Source of the DNA: Micromonospora siamensis
GTDB taxonomy: Bacteria > Actinomycetota > Actinomycetes > Mycobacteriales > Micromonosporaceae
Reading direction: 5' to 3'
Length of the DNA: 64,000 nucleotides
Assembly (NCBI RefSeq): GCF_900090305.1
Contig: NZ_LT607751.1
Span: 1,302,001 to 1,366,000, forward strand
Position numbers and translations under genes: made by a program. The notes under the pieces are model-generated. The model saw only the letters and a program-made list of their open reading frames with translations. It was not told where the DNA came from and searched no databases. This document shows positions 16,885-25,532 of the stretch, piece after piece. Each line of letters begins with the position of its first letter. Positions within the stretch are counted from its first letter, which is position 1.

Positions 16885-18110
16885 CCGAGCACCTGCTGGC
16901 CGATCCAGCCGCCCTCGGGGCAGCCGGGCGGTACGGCGAACACGGCGGAGCCGATCGGGGTGGTCCACTCGTTGAGCAGGTCCCGTTCGGCCAGCCGGCG
17001 CTGAATGGGCAGGAACTGCCGGGTGATGTCGGCCTGGTAGGAGGCGAAGATCAGCCCACTGTCCGCGTGGCCCTCGGCGGTCGGCACGCCGTCGTAGTTG
17101 TAGGGCCGGCGCAGAATTTTCAGCCGGTCGTCGGTGACGTGCGCCCGGGTCAGGTGCGAGAAGTCCGGGATGACGGTGAGCCCGTCCGGGCCGAGCGCGG
17201 CGAAGTCCGGCTCGTCGTGCTCGGCGGCGCCGGTCAGCGGCGCGCCGGTGTCCAGCCGGCGGCCGACCGCGACTTCCCGGTCGGTGCGACCGAGCAGGTC
17301 CCAGGTCTCCAGGTTCATGCTGATCCGCCGCACCACGAGGGTGGTGGAGTCGCGCAGCCAGTCCGGCCCGTCGGTCACCCACACGGCGGTGTCGGCGGGG
17401 GCGCCGGGCTTCGGGTTGGCGGTGCCGTCGAGCTGGCCGAACAGGTTGCGCTGGGTGCGGCCCGGTTCGGCCCCGGCGGCCCGCCGGAAGCCCTGCTGCA
17501 CCCAACGGACGGAGGCGAACGGCCGGCTGTCCTTGACCAGGACCCGCTGGGCGTGAGCGACGGTCAACGGGTCGTCGGCGCAGATCTGCAGCAGCAGGTC
17601 CCCGCCGGACCAGCGCGGTTGCAGCCGGTCGATGCGGAACGCCGGCAGGTCGGCCACGGACGGCGTCCGGCGGTCGGCGCGGCCGGCGGCGGCGTAGAGG
17701 CCGGGGCCGAAACCGAACGTGACGGTCAGCCGGGCGGGCAGCAGGCCGAGTTCCGGCTCGGTGTCGGCCAGCGACGGGCGGCCCTGGGTGAGCCGGGCGG
17801 CGTCGTCGGACAGCAACCGCAGCATCCGCCCCAGCGACGCCCGGTCGGTGCCCGGCTTGAGGGTGAACGCGACGAACGCCGCGTGCGCCTGCGGCTCGGT
17901 GGTCACCCCGGACTGCCGGCCGCCGTGGAACGGCTCGACCGCGCCGCCCACCTGGGCCACCGGGATCGGGTCGCCGGGGCGCCCGGAATCGTCGGGACGG
18001 GCGGCGGCGATCGCGGCGCCGCCGGCCAGCGCGCCCCCGGCGGCGACAGCGCCGCCGGTGAGCAGCCCACGCCGGCTCACCCCGCGGGGCGGCTTGATCG
18101 CGTCGGTCAT
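16881..18110 (-). CDS. Tat-exported Dyp-type heme peroxidase (EfeB-like)
   Basis: 409 residues from ATG 18110. SRRGLLTGGAVAAGGALAGG is a twin-arginine signal. The Dyp signature GXXDG is present as GQLDGTAN, the proximal heme His in DFSHLTRAHV, and a conserved RRPYNYD follows. Dyp peroxidases of this class oxidise organic substrates or act on heme/iron. It overlaps PCuAC upstream and CopC downstream by 4 bp each, so it is translated with the copper genes rather than with an EfeUO iron system, none of which is visible. Confidence 0.9.
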   Translation of the reverse strand: MTDAIKPPRGVSRRGLLTGGAVAAGGALAGGAAIAAARPDDSGRPGDPIPVAQVGGAVEPFHGGRQSGVTTEPQAHAAFVAFTLKPGTDRASLGRMLRLLSDDAARLTQGRPSLADTEPELGLLPARLTVTFGFGPGLYAAAGRADRRTPSVADLPAFRIDRLQPRWSGGDLLLQICADDPLTVAHAQRVLVKDSRPFASVRWVQQGFRRAAGAEPGRTQRNLFGQLDGTANPKPGAPADTAVWVTDGPDWLRDSTTLVVRRISMNLETWDLLGRTDREVAVGRRLDTGAPLTGAAEHDEPDFAALGPDGLTVIPDFSHLTRAHVTDDRLKILRRPYNYDGVPTAEGHADSGLIFASYQADITRQFLPIQRRLAERDLLNEWTTPIGSAVFAVPPGCPEGGWIGQQVLG

Positions 18111-18709
18111 GACGCCGGGCTCATGCTCATTCCCGGGGTCGCGCTCATGCCCGGCATCGGCTCGCCGTGACCCGGGGCGTAGGACTCCTGCGCGCCGGTG
18201 AACGGCTTCGCCACCGCCGTGAACGTCTGGGTACGGCCGTCGGCGAAGGTGAGCGTGAAGCTGAGTTCGTCGCCGGCGCGTACCGGCTTGGCGAGGTTCA
18301 TCAGCATCAGGTGGTCGCCGCCGGGCTCCAGCGTGGCGCGGGAGTGCGCCTTGACGACGATGCCGCCCTTCTTGGGCTGCATGACCATCTTCCCGTCCTT
18401 CATGGTCATCTCGTGCAGCTCCATGGGGGACACGTCGGTGGCCGCCCCGGTGATGGTGACGTCGGCGTCGCCGTCGTTGACCAGCGTGCCGAACGCGGCG
18501 GTCATGCCCTTGTCGGCGGCCTTGACCCACGGGTCGCGGATTCCCAGCGCTCCGGCGGCGGCGCTCGTCGAGGCCGGGGCGGTGGTGTCTGGTGCCGCGG
18601 TCGTGGCCCCGCCCGAGGACCCGCATCCCGCCGCGCCGAGGGTGAGGACCGCGGCGGCGGTGAGCAGGACGGCCGGGCGCAGCCGGCGAACGTCGGTGAA
18701 GCTGGGCAT
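18107..18709 (-). CDS. PCu(A)C copper chaperone lipoprotein
   Basis: 200 residues from ATG 18709. A lipobox (LGAAGC) ends the signal peptide. The PCuAC copper motif is visible as MELHEMTM and, 30 or so residues on, GGDHLMLMNL, giving the His/Met ligands. The C-terminus adds a Met/His-rich tail (GHGEPMPGMS ... MSMSPAS). Such proteins insert Cu(I) into the CuA/CuB sites of cytochrome oxidase. It is the first gene of the coupled PCuAC-Dyp-CopC-CopD/CtaG set. Confidence 0.9.
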   Translation of the reverse strand: MPSFTDVRRLRPAVLLTAAAVLTLGAAGCGSSGGATTAAPDTTAPASTSAAAGALGIRDPWVKAADKGMTAAFGTLVNDGDADVTITGAATDVSPMELHEMTMKDGKMVMQPKKGGIVVKAHSRATLEPGGDHLMLMNLAKPVRAGDELSFTLTFADGRTQTFTAVAKPFTGAQESYAPGHGEPMPGMSATPGMSMSPAS

Positions 18710-18809
18710 GAAAGGTCCCTTCAGTCAGATGGTGTCCGATGGTTGGTCGGCGTACCCGGGCGGCAGGTTCCGCGCGAAGCGGTGACCCCGCGCACCGGCA
18801 GGCCGCCGG

Positions 18810-19562
18810 TCAGGCCGCGGTACGCCCCCGCTGGTGGCCGGTTCCCGGGTGCGGCGGCGGCAGCAGCCGCAGACCCGGGGCGGGCACCTCGCCTTCGCCG
18901 GGGATGCGCCAGCGGGGCACGTCCGGCCGCGAACGGGAGGAGGGGCCGCCGGGGCGCAGGCCCGACCGGGACATCGCGACCACGATCGCGTATCCGGCGA
19001 GCAGGAAGGCGTGGCTGACCAGACGGGAGGTGTCGACCCGCCCGGTCACCAGGTCGTTGACCGACAGCAGCACCAGCGTGGCGACGAACGCGCTCAACAT
19101 CGGCACCAGCCCCGTCGGCGGCGTCCGGCGGGCCGCCACGAACAGGAACCCGGCGCCGACGGCCACGTTCCACGCCGCCGCCTCGTGCCACAGATGCCCC
19201 GATGCCAACGGACCCGCCGCGTGCACGTGCGGGCCGGACGCGCCCCGGCCGACCTGCACCAGACCCAACACCACCTGTGCCGCGCCGATCAGCCCGAGCG
19301 CCACCCGCAGCGACACCGCCACCCGCTCCCGCCAGCGGCGCGCCGGCCGGGCGGGCAACGCGCCGAGGACCAGGTCGGTGAGGTCGGGACCGGCGACGTG
19401 CACCGACATCCGCGCCCGCCGGGTGACCGCCGCCGCCTGGTCCAGCCACACCCGGCAGCCATCGCAGCCGGCCAGGTGTTCCTCGGCGCCGGCGCGTTCC
19501 TCGGGCGACTCCTGCCCGTCCAACTGCGCTGACAGCACCTCACGCCACTGCTCGCACCCCAT
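18810..19562 (-). CDS. zf-HC2 anti-sigma factor, membrane bound
   Basis: 250 residues from ATG 19562. The N-terminus is a zinc-binding anti-sigma domain with HLAGCDGC (HxxxCxxC), followed by four or more membrane helices and a Pro/Arg-rich cytoplasmic tail. It lies 78 bp downstream of the ECF sigma gene and would hold that factor inactive until a signal, plausibly copper or envelope stress given the neighbours, releases it. Confidence 0.85.
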   Translation of the reverse strand: MGCEQWREVLSAQLDGQESPEERAGAEEHLAGCDGCRVWLDQAAAVTRRARMSVHVAGPDLTDLVLGALPARPARRWRERVAVSLRVALGLIGAAQVVLGLVQVGRGASGPHVHAAGPLASGHLWHEAAAWNVAVGAGFLFVAARRTPPTGLVPMLSAFVATLVLLSVNDLVTGRVDTSRLVSHAFLLAGYAIVVAMSRSGLRPGGPSSRSRPDVPRWRIPGEGEVPAPGLRLLPPPHPGTGHQRGRTAA

Positions 19563-19640
19563 ACACCGGTAGTCGGCCCGAGGGCGGCGGCAGTTCCCGC
19601 CAATTCACGTGTCGGCGCAGGTCACACCACCACGGTCGGC

Positions 19641-20201
19641 TCAACCGGCGGTCGTGTCGCCCCTGCGTCCGGCCCGGGGGTCACTCATCGCCGCGACGAG
19701 ATCCGCACGGGCCCGCGCCACCCGGGACCGGATCGTGCCCACCGGGCACCCGCACACCTCGGCGGCCTCGACGTACGACAAACCCAGGACCTGGGTGGCG
19801 ACGAACGCCTCCCGCCGCTCCGCCGGCAGCGCCGCGATCAGCCGCTCCACCACCACCTGCCGGTCGAAGCCGTCCCGCGCGGTGTCCGCCACGTCATAGC
19901 CGTCCGACATCGGCACCGTACGCGGCCGAGACGTCGCGGTACGGATGTGATCGACGGCGACCCGCCGAGCGATCGACAACAGCCACGTCCGCGCCGAGGA
20001 CCGGCCGGCGAACGACGGCAACGACCGCACCGCCCGCAGGAACGTCTCCTGCGCCAGGTCCTCCGCCTCACCCGCAGAGATCAACGCTGCCAGGAACCGG
20101 CGCACCTGATCCTGCGTCGCGGCGACGAAACGGGCAGCCCCGTCCCGATCGCCCCGCCCGGCGGCCAGCGCCCAAGCGGTGATCTCCGCGTCGTCCGCCA
20201 T
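19641..20201 (-). CDS. ECF RNA polymerase sigma factor
   Basis: 186 residues from ATG 20201, preceded by GGAGGT. Region 2 is recognisable (EAEDLAQETFLRAVRSLPSF; RTWLLSIARRVAVDHIR) and region 4 has the helix-turn-helix VLGLSYVEAAEVCGCPVGTI followed by RSRVARARADL. Paired with the zf-HC2 anti-sigma gene, it probably controls the downstream copper genes and itself; that target set is inferred from position only. Confidence 0.9.
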   Translation of the reverse strand: MADDAEITAWALAAGRGDRDGAARFVAATQDQVRRFLAALISAGEAEDLAQETFLRAVRSLPSFAGRSSARTWLLSIARRVAVDHIRTATSRPRTVPMSDGYDVADTARDGFDRQVVVERLIAALPAERREAFVATQVLGLSYVEAAEVCGCPVGTIRSRVARARADLVAAMSDPRAGRRGDTTAG

Positions 20202-20402
20202 CCGTACCTCCGGCCGAGCCGACCCACAACGGCAGCACGACACCCTGTAGTAGTGACTGGACGGAAGCGTACCGTAGGTGACAACGCCCTCCGTCTGCCC
20301 ATCGGTACGTAGCCAATCCCGCCACGGATCAACCTGACGCTCCCCTCCGCTGACGAAGCTGGTTTCTTCTGTCAGGCCCGACCAGGATCACCACGGCGTG
20401 GA

Positions 20403-20430
20403 CGTGGGACGAACCGGGGTTCGTCCCACG
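20403..20430. terminator. Hairpin terminator of the alkaline phosphatase gene
   Basis: CGTGGGACGAACC (20403-20415) and GGTTCGTCCCACG (20418-20430) are a perfect 13-bp inverted repeat with a 2-nt apparent loop. It lies 20 bp beyond the phosphatase stop on the minus strand. Confidence 0.75.
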
Positions 20431-20449
20431 CCGGTCACGGTCAGGTGGG

Positions 20450-21817
20450 TTACCGTTCGAGGCCGAGCGCGCGGCCCATCGTGTGGAACAGGTCGGTCTG
20501 ATCGGTGACGCCGAGGACGTTCGCGGCCTGCGGGCCGCCGGCCGCGATCCGGACCTCGCTGCCGGTGTGCTGCTGCGACCCCGGCAGGGCGGTGGTGGCG
20601 TAGCTGATGGTCATGTCGGCACCGTCCGCGGTCACCAGGGTGGCGGTGACGCCGGGGGTGGTCGAACCGGCCTCGACGATCTGGCTGGTGTGCGAGTGGT
20701 CGGCCGTGACGACCACGAGGGTGTCGGGGTGCGAACGCTGGTAGCGCAGGGCCTCGCCGACGGCGGCGTCGAAGCCCGCCGTCTCGCCGATCTGGCCGCA
20801 CGGGTTGGCGGCGTGGTCCTGCTTGTCGATGGAAGCGCCCTCGATCTGCAGGAAGAAGCCCTTGCGCTCGCCCCGTGACTGCCGGTCCAGCGTCTGGATG
20901 GCGGTCCTGGTCATGTCGACCAGGTGCGGCTGCGCGGCCGAGCGCGCCGGGTTGACCTCGCACCGGGCCGGGTCGGTGTTGTCGGCCGTCGGCGTCGGGC
21001 CGACGTACTCCAGGTCCATGTTGCCGGCGGCGAAGGCGCCCAGGATCGGCTTGCGGTGATCCGCGCCGGCCAGCCCGGCCGCGTCGGTCACCACCTGGTA
21101 GCCGGCCACCTGCGCCTGCTGCAGCACGGTCAGTCCCCTGAACCGGCCCGCACCGACGGTCTGGTCGAAGTACTTCTTGCCGCCGCCCAGCAGAACGTCG
21201 GGGCGGGTCTGCACGAGCTGCTCCGCGATGGAGCCGGCGCCGCCGTTCTCCTTGGCGTTGACCGGACACCTCGCCAGCGTCTCGACCGGGCCCTTGCAGT
21301 CACGCTCGGTCACGTGCGCTCCGAGCACGGCCGGGGTGGCGTCCTGTACCTCGGCGGTGGACACGTCGCCCGTGCGGTAGCCGGCCTGCTTGGCCAGCTC
21401 CAGGATCGTCGGCACCGGCTTGCCGTTCGGCAGGACGGAGATTGCCCCGTCGTAGCTCTTGCGGCCCGTCGCCCAGGCGGTGCCGGTCGCCGCGGAGTCC
21501 GGCACGTAGTCCGGCAGCTTCGGGTTGTCCTTCTCCACCGAGTAGGTGGTCATGGCCCCGGTCAGCGGCAGCCGGTCCATGTTGAGGGTGCCCGCCGCGC
21601 CCTTGAGGTAGTTGCGGGCGATGGTGATCTCGGAGTCGCCCATCCCGTCGCCGATGAGCAGGATGACGTTGCGGGCCTTGCCGCCCTGGATGGCCTGGCG
21701 TGCTTCACGGGTGTGGTCCTGGTACTTGCTCGTCGCAGTGGCGGCGGCCGGGGCGGCGACCGCCACCAGCGCGACCGCGGTCACCGCCGCGGCGCGGCGG
21801 GCACGAGGGAACTGCAC
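20450..21817 (-). CDS. phoA: Secreted PhoA-type alkaline phosphatase
   Basis: 455 residues from GTG 21817, with GGGAG 7 bp upstream. The signal peptide ends near VAAPAAATA. Catalytic features of the family: metal Asp in LLIGDGMGDSEI, the phosphorylated Ser in DSAATGTAWATG, EGASIDKQDHAAN, and TADHSHTSQI. It hydrolyses phosphate monoesters outside the cell to supply phosphate. It is divergent from the VWA lipoprotein operon over 325 bp. Phosphate control is likely for the family but the site seen nearby is weak. Confidence 0.92.
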   Translation of the reverse strand: MQFPRARRAAAVTAVALVAVAAPAAATATSKYQDHTREARQAIQGGKARNVILLIGDGMGDSEITIARNYLKGAAGTLNMDRLPLTGAMTTYSVEKDNPKLPDYVPDSAATGTAWATGRKSYDGAISVLPNGKPVPTILELAKQAGYRTGDVSTAEVQDATPAVLGAHVTERDCKGPVETLARCPVNAKENGGAGSIAEQLVQTRPDVLLGGGKKYFDQTVGAGRFRGLTVLQQAQVAGYQVVTDAAGLAGADHRKPILGAFAAGNMDLEYVGPTPTADNTDPARCEVNPARSAAQPHLVDMTRTAIQTLDRQSRGERKGFFLQIEGASIDKQDHAANPCGQIGETAGFDAAVGEALRYQRSHPDTLVVVTADHSHTSQIVEAGSTTPGVTATLVTADGADMTISYATTALPGSQQHTGSEVRIAAGGPQAANVLGVTDQTDLFHTMGRALGLER

Positions 21818-22142
21818 GTGACACTCCCAACTCGGGGGTGGCATCGATCGGTTCGACCGACGCCGGGTCACCACCAGCCCACCCCTTTGCCTCGCGGGGG
21901 ACCACCGACGGCGGATGAGCAGGCGGCAACATTCCGGCAAACCACGACCTGGGATCTGCCTTCCCCGTGGCAGGGCCGGACCGTCCGTCACGCCGGGAGA
22001 GCCGACCACGAAGGCTCTCTGTCGATCCCTGGTGCGACACCTGTTGATCACCCTGTGTTCGCCGTGCAGTTTGCTCACCGGTGCTACCAACGACCTCGGA
22101 TCCACGGACCGTGGTGTCGGACCGAACGGAAACGAGGAGTAC
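21818..22142. promoter_or_regulatory. Divergent intergenic region with possible PhoP-type repeats
   Basis: This 325-bp gap holds promoters for phoA (minus) and the VWA/TelA operon (plus). At 22043-22079 three units ending in CACC or CGCC (GTTGATCACC, GTGTTCGCC, GTTTGCTCACC) recur at roughly 11-14-bp steps, reminiscent of actinobacterial PHO boxes (GTTCACC repeats at 11 bp) but imperfect. GAGGAG at 22134-22139 is the ribosome site for GTG 22143. No other gene is seen. Confidence 0.3.
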
Positions 22143-23771
22143 GTGCGGGCCACGAGGTTCACGGCGCTTGCCGCCATGGTGCTGGTGCTGGTCACCGGCT
22201 GCACGAACGACAAGGGCCAGCCGGCGGACCGCGACACGCCGAAGGCCGGCACGCTGCGGATCGTCGCCGGCAGCGAGCAGCAGAGCGTGGTCGACACCAT
22301 CGTCAAGCCCTGGTGCGAAAGTAAGAGATACACCTGCGAGGTGACCCTCAAGGGGTCGGTCGACCAGGCCCGGATCCTCTCCGGCGGCAGTCGCGACTAC
22401 GACGCGTACTGGTTCGCCTCCAGCGTCTTCCTGCAGCTGGGCGACAAGTCGAGCGCGTTGCAGGACGTCAAGCCGATGTTCCTCACCCCGGTGGTCTTCG
22501 CCGCCTGGCGCTCCGAGATGACCAAGCTCGGTTTCGCCGGCCGTACCGACGTGCCGATCGGGGACATCCTGGCCGCCGTCGAGTCCGGCAGGACCCGGGT
22601 GTGGATCACCAACCCGACCCAGTCGAACTCCGGCGCCACCGTGCTGTTCGGCTTCATGAACCACTTCGCCGGCAACGGCCCCGGTAAACCGCTCACCCAG
22701 CAGCAGCTCGACTCGCCCGCGGTCGAGCAGGGGGTCACCCGGTTCGTCAAGGCGATGGACCAGACCCCGCCGTCCACCGGCACCCTGATGACCGAGTGCC
22801 TCGCGCACGCCGACCAGTGCCGGGCCATGTTCACCTACGAGGACCTGGTCATCGAGAAGAACGCCGAACTGGTCAAGGCCGGCCGGGAACCGCTGCTGGT
22901 GGCGTACCCCCGGGGGTCGCTCGCGGTGAGCGACGCGCCGCTGGGCTTCCTGCCGCAGCCCGGCAACGACGACGCCCGGAAGATCTTCACCGAGCTGCAG
23001 GACCACCTCCTCAAGGATGCGGACGCGCAGGCCGCCCTGCTCAAGCTGGGCCGCCGGCCGGCCGCCAGCGTCGGGCTCACCCTGGACAAGCCCGACCCGG
23101 CGGTCTTCAACCCGGCCTGGGGCATCCAGGGCACCATCAACGAGCAGGGCATCCAGTACCCGTCGGCAGCGGTCATCCAGGCCGCGCTGGACCGCTACCA
23201 GACCCGCTACCGCCGCCCGGTCGCCGCCTACTACTGCCTGGACGGCAGCGGCTCGATGGGCGACAACGACGGGTGGACCGGCATCGAGGCCGCCGCCGGC
23301 CAGGTCTTCGACCCCGACCAGGCCGCGCAGAACTTCCTGCAGACCCACCCGCAGGACGCCACCACGGTCGCCATCTTCAACGGCGGGATCACCGGCGGCA
23401 GCCCCTGGCAGGTCCGCGGCAACGACGGCGACGCCCTGCGCGATTTGGCCCGCAAGGTGGCCGACTACGAACCCGAGGGCGGCACCAACATGTACGCCTG
23501 CCTGCTGCGCGCCACCGAGGAGCTGACCGGTGCGCAGAACGGCGACCGCAAGCGGCTGGTGGTGCTGATGACCGACGGCCAGTCCAACACCAAGCAGCGG
23601 GGCGACGCGCTCGCCGCGCTGAAGTCCGCAGGCGTGCCGGTGGTCGCGATCGCCTTCGGGCGGGACGCCGACCCGCGCCAGCTGGAGGAGGTCGCCTCGG
23701 CCACCAACGGCACGTTCGTCCGGCAGGACGACCTGGTCGCCGCGCTGCGGCAGGCAGCGGGGTACAAGTGA
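22143..23771 (+). CDS. Lipoprotein: solute-binding domain fused to VWA domain
   Basis: 542 residues from GTG 22143. A lipobox (LVLVTGC) anchors it outside the membrane. Residues ~30-330 resemble an extracellular type-2 solute-binding protein (GTLRIVAGSEQQSVVDTIV; NPTQSNSGATVLFGFMNHF). Residues ~355-540 are a von Willebrand A domain with a MIDAS start CLDGSGSMGDNDG, a GGTNMY threonine and VVLMTDGQSN. It is the first gene of an operon with XpaC-like, second solute-binding and TelA genes. The ligand is unknown; the pairing suggests envelope stress rather than nutrient import, as no permease or ATPase follows. Confidence 0.8.
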   Translation: MRATRFTALAAMVLVLVTGCTNDKGQPADRDTPKAGTLRIVAGSEQQSVVDTIVKPWCESKRYTCEVTLKGSVDQARILSGGSRDYDAYWFASSVFLQLGDKSSALQDVKPMFLTPVVFAAWRSEMTKLGFAGRTDVPIGDILAAVESGRTRVWITNPTQSNSGATVLFGFMNHFAGNGPGKPLTQQQLDSPAVEQGVTRFVKAMDQTPPSTGTLMTECLAHADQCRAMFTYEDLVIEKNAELVKAGREPLLVAYPRGSLAVSDAPLGFLPQPGNDDARKIFTELQDHLLKDADAQAALLKLGRRPAASVGLTLDKPDPAVFNPAWGIQGTINEQGIQYPSAAVIQAALDRYQTRYRRPVAAYYCLDGSGSMGDNDGWTGIEAAAGQVFDPDQAAQNFLQTHPQDATTVAIFNGGITGGSPWQVRGNDGDALRDLARKVADYEPEGGTNMYACLLRATEELTGAQNGDRKRLVVLMTDGQSNTKQRGDALAALKSAGVPVVAIAFGRDADPRQLEEVASATNGTFVRQDDLVAALRQAAGYK

Positions 23772-24367
23772 GGCACCGGCTCGCCGCCCCCGTGGCGCTG
23801 GTCGCCGCGGTGGCCGTCTTCGCGGTGGTCTTCCTGGTCACCGGCAGCCTGATCTGGTCACCGCTGCTCGCCCTCGGCAGCGCCGTCGGGCTCTACCTGA
23901 TGCTCGACGACCGCACCTCCGCCCGGGTGGACAGCGACAGCTACGCCGACGACGCGCGTGGCCGGGTGGAGGAGGCGCTTCGGGTGGTGCGCGGCATCGA
24001 ACGGCTCGCCAGGGATGTCCGTCGCCCCGAGGCCCGCCAGGCGTTGGAGGACGCCTGCCGCTACGTACCGGAGCTGTTCGACCGAGTGAAGGACCGTTCA
24101 CCGGACAGCCTCTACTCCACCGCCGCCCAGATTGGCGGGCACCTGCGCAGCCTCGACGGGGTGGTCCGGCAGTACCTGGACATCCAGCGCCAGCCGGTGC
24201 TCTACCACGACCCGCAGCGGCTGCAACGCGACGGCGAGCAGGCGTTCCGCCGGTTCGCCGACTTCGCCCTGGAGAGCGTCCGGTTGGTCAACCAGGGCGA
24301 GATCGCGCAGTACACCGCCAACCTGGACACCGTCGCCCCACCGAGCCTGCCCGACCTGGGCCGATGA
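23768..24367 (+). CDS. XpaC-like membrane protein
   Basis: 199 residues from GTG 23768, overlapping the previous stop (GTGA). Two N-terminal helices (APVALVAAVAVFAVVFLVTG; IWSPLLALGSAVGLYLMLDD) precede a soluble helical domain (ARGRVEEALRVVRGIERLAR). This layout and its place in a TelA operon match XpaC/HrmX, a poorly understood partner of TelA proteins. The sequence is divergent, so the family call leans on layout and context. Confidence 0.6.
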   Translation: MRHRLAAPVALVAAVAVFAVVFLVTGSLIWSPLLALGSAVGLYLMLDDRTSARVDSDSYADDARGRVEEALRVVRGIERLARDVRRPEARQALEDACRYVPELFDRVKDRSPDSLYSTAAQIGGHLRSLDGVVRQYLDIQRQPVLYHDPQRLQRDGEQAFRRFADFALESVRLVNQGEIAQYTANLDTVAPPSLPDLGR

Positions 24368-24377
24368 AGGAGTCACG

Positions 24378-25520
24378 TTGAGATTGCCGAGCACCCGGTT
24401 CCTGATCGGACTGGTCACGGTGATCGCCGTCTGTGTCGTCGCGGCGGTGCTGTGGAAGCGGTCGGCCGACGCGCCCGCGGCCGCCGCCCCGCCCACCACC
24501 GTCAGCTGTGTCGGCGGCTCGGAGAAGTCGGAGTTGATGGCCGACCCGGAGGTGAAGCGGATCCTGCGCGACGACTACCGGCTGGAGGTCACCTTCACGC
24601 CGCTCGGCTCGTACGACCAGGTGCAGCTGAGCACCGACGAGATCAAGGCCCGCAAACTGGACTGTCTCTGGCCGTCCAGCGCCAGCGCGCAAGGCGTCTT
24701 CGAGGCCCAGCACGCCGGTGCGTTCTCCGGCTACCGGGCGGAGAACGTGCTGCAGTCCCCGGAGGTCATCTACGCTGGCCCGCGCGGCACCGACGCGCTG
24801 CTGCGCAAGGGCATCGTGCAGCGCCGCGGCGACCGCTACTTCGTGGTGGACATGAAGGGGCTGCTGCTCAACCAGGTGGTCAAGCGCGGCACCTGGGAGG
24901 CGCTCGGCGCGGCCGACCTGCGTGGCCCGATCACCGTCTCCAGCACCGACCCGGCCAAGTCCAACAGCGGCTTCACCATGGCTCAGCTGCAACTGGGCAT
25001 CATCGCCACCGACGACGGCTTCTCCGCGCCGAGCCTGGCCCAGGCTCGCAAGGCGCTGCCCACCATGCGCGCCCTGCACGACGCGCAGGGCCTCCAGTCG
25101 CGCAGCTCCGACTCCGGGTTCCGGGAGTGGCTCACTCAGGGCGGCGAGTTCAAGGCGCCGCTGTACGCCGGCTACGAGAACCAGATCATCCAGCAGGTGG
25201 TGCAGAGCGGCGACGCCAGCGCCGCCCTGCTGAAGAACGTCCGGGTGCTCTATCCCGACCCGACCATCTACAGCGACCACCCGGTGCTGGCCCTCGACCC
25301 GGACGCCGGCCGGTTCGCCGACGCGATGAAGGACGCCAAGATCCAGCAGATCGCCTGGAAGAAGTACGGCTTCCGCTCGGCGGTCCAGGTCGGCGCCAAC
25401 GACGTCGGCGACTTCCCCGGCATCGGCCTGGCCGACCAGGTCCGCGCCGCGCCCGCGCCGGCCGCCGACGTGACGCTCGCCCTGCTCAGCTGCCTGAAAG
25501 ACGCCAACACCTGCCGATGA
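24378..25520 (+). CDS. Membrane-anchored extracellular solute-binding protein
   Basis: 380 residues from a TTG at 24378, chosen because AAGGAG (24367-24372) sits 5 bp upstream and the frame then opens with a helix (RFLIGLVTVIAVCVVAAVLW). The rest is a binding-protein fold of the same kind as the N-terminal half of the VWA lipoprotein: CVGGSEKSELMADPEVKRIL and ISSTDPAKSNSGFTMAQLQ-type motifs (the text reads VSSTDPAKSNSGFTMAQ). It retains an uncleaved anchor or signal. Two such proteins in one TelA operon is notable. The ligand is unknown. Confidence 0.7.
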   Translation: MRLPSTRFLIGLVTVIAVCVVAAVLWKRSADAPAAAAPPTTVSCVGGSEKSELMADPEVKRILRDDYRLEVTFTPLGSYDQVQLSTDEIKARKLDCLWPSSASAQGVFEAQHAGAFSGYRAENVLQSPEVIYAGPRGTDALLRKGIVQRRGDRYFVVDMKGLLLNQVVKRGTWEALGAADLRGPITVSSTDPAKSNSGFTMAQLQLGIIATDDGFSAPSLAQARKALPTMRALHDAQGLQSRSSDSGFREWLTQGGEFKAPLYAGYENQIIQQVVQSGDASAALLKNVRVLYPDPTIYSDHPVLALDPDAGRFADAMKDAKIQQIAWKKYGFRSAVQVGANDVGDFPGIGLADQVRAAPAPAADVTLALLSCLKDANTCR

Positions 25521-25532
25521 AGGGGACCGACC

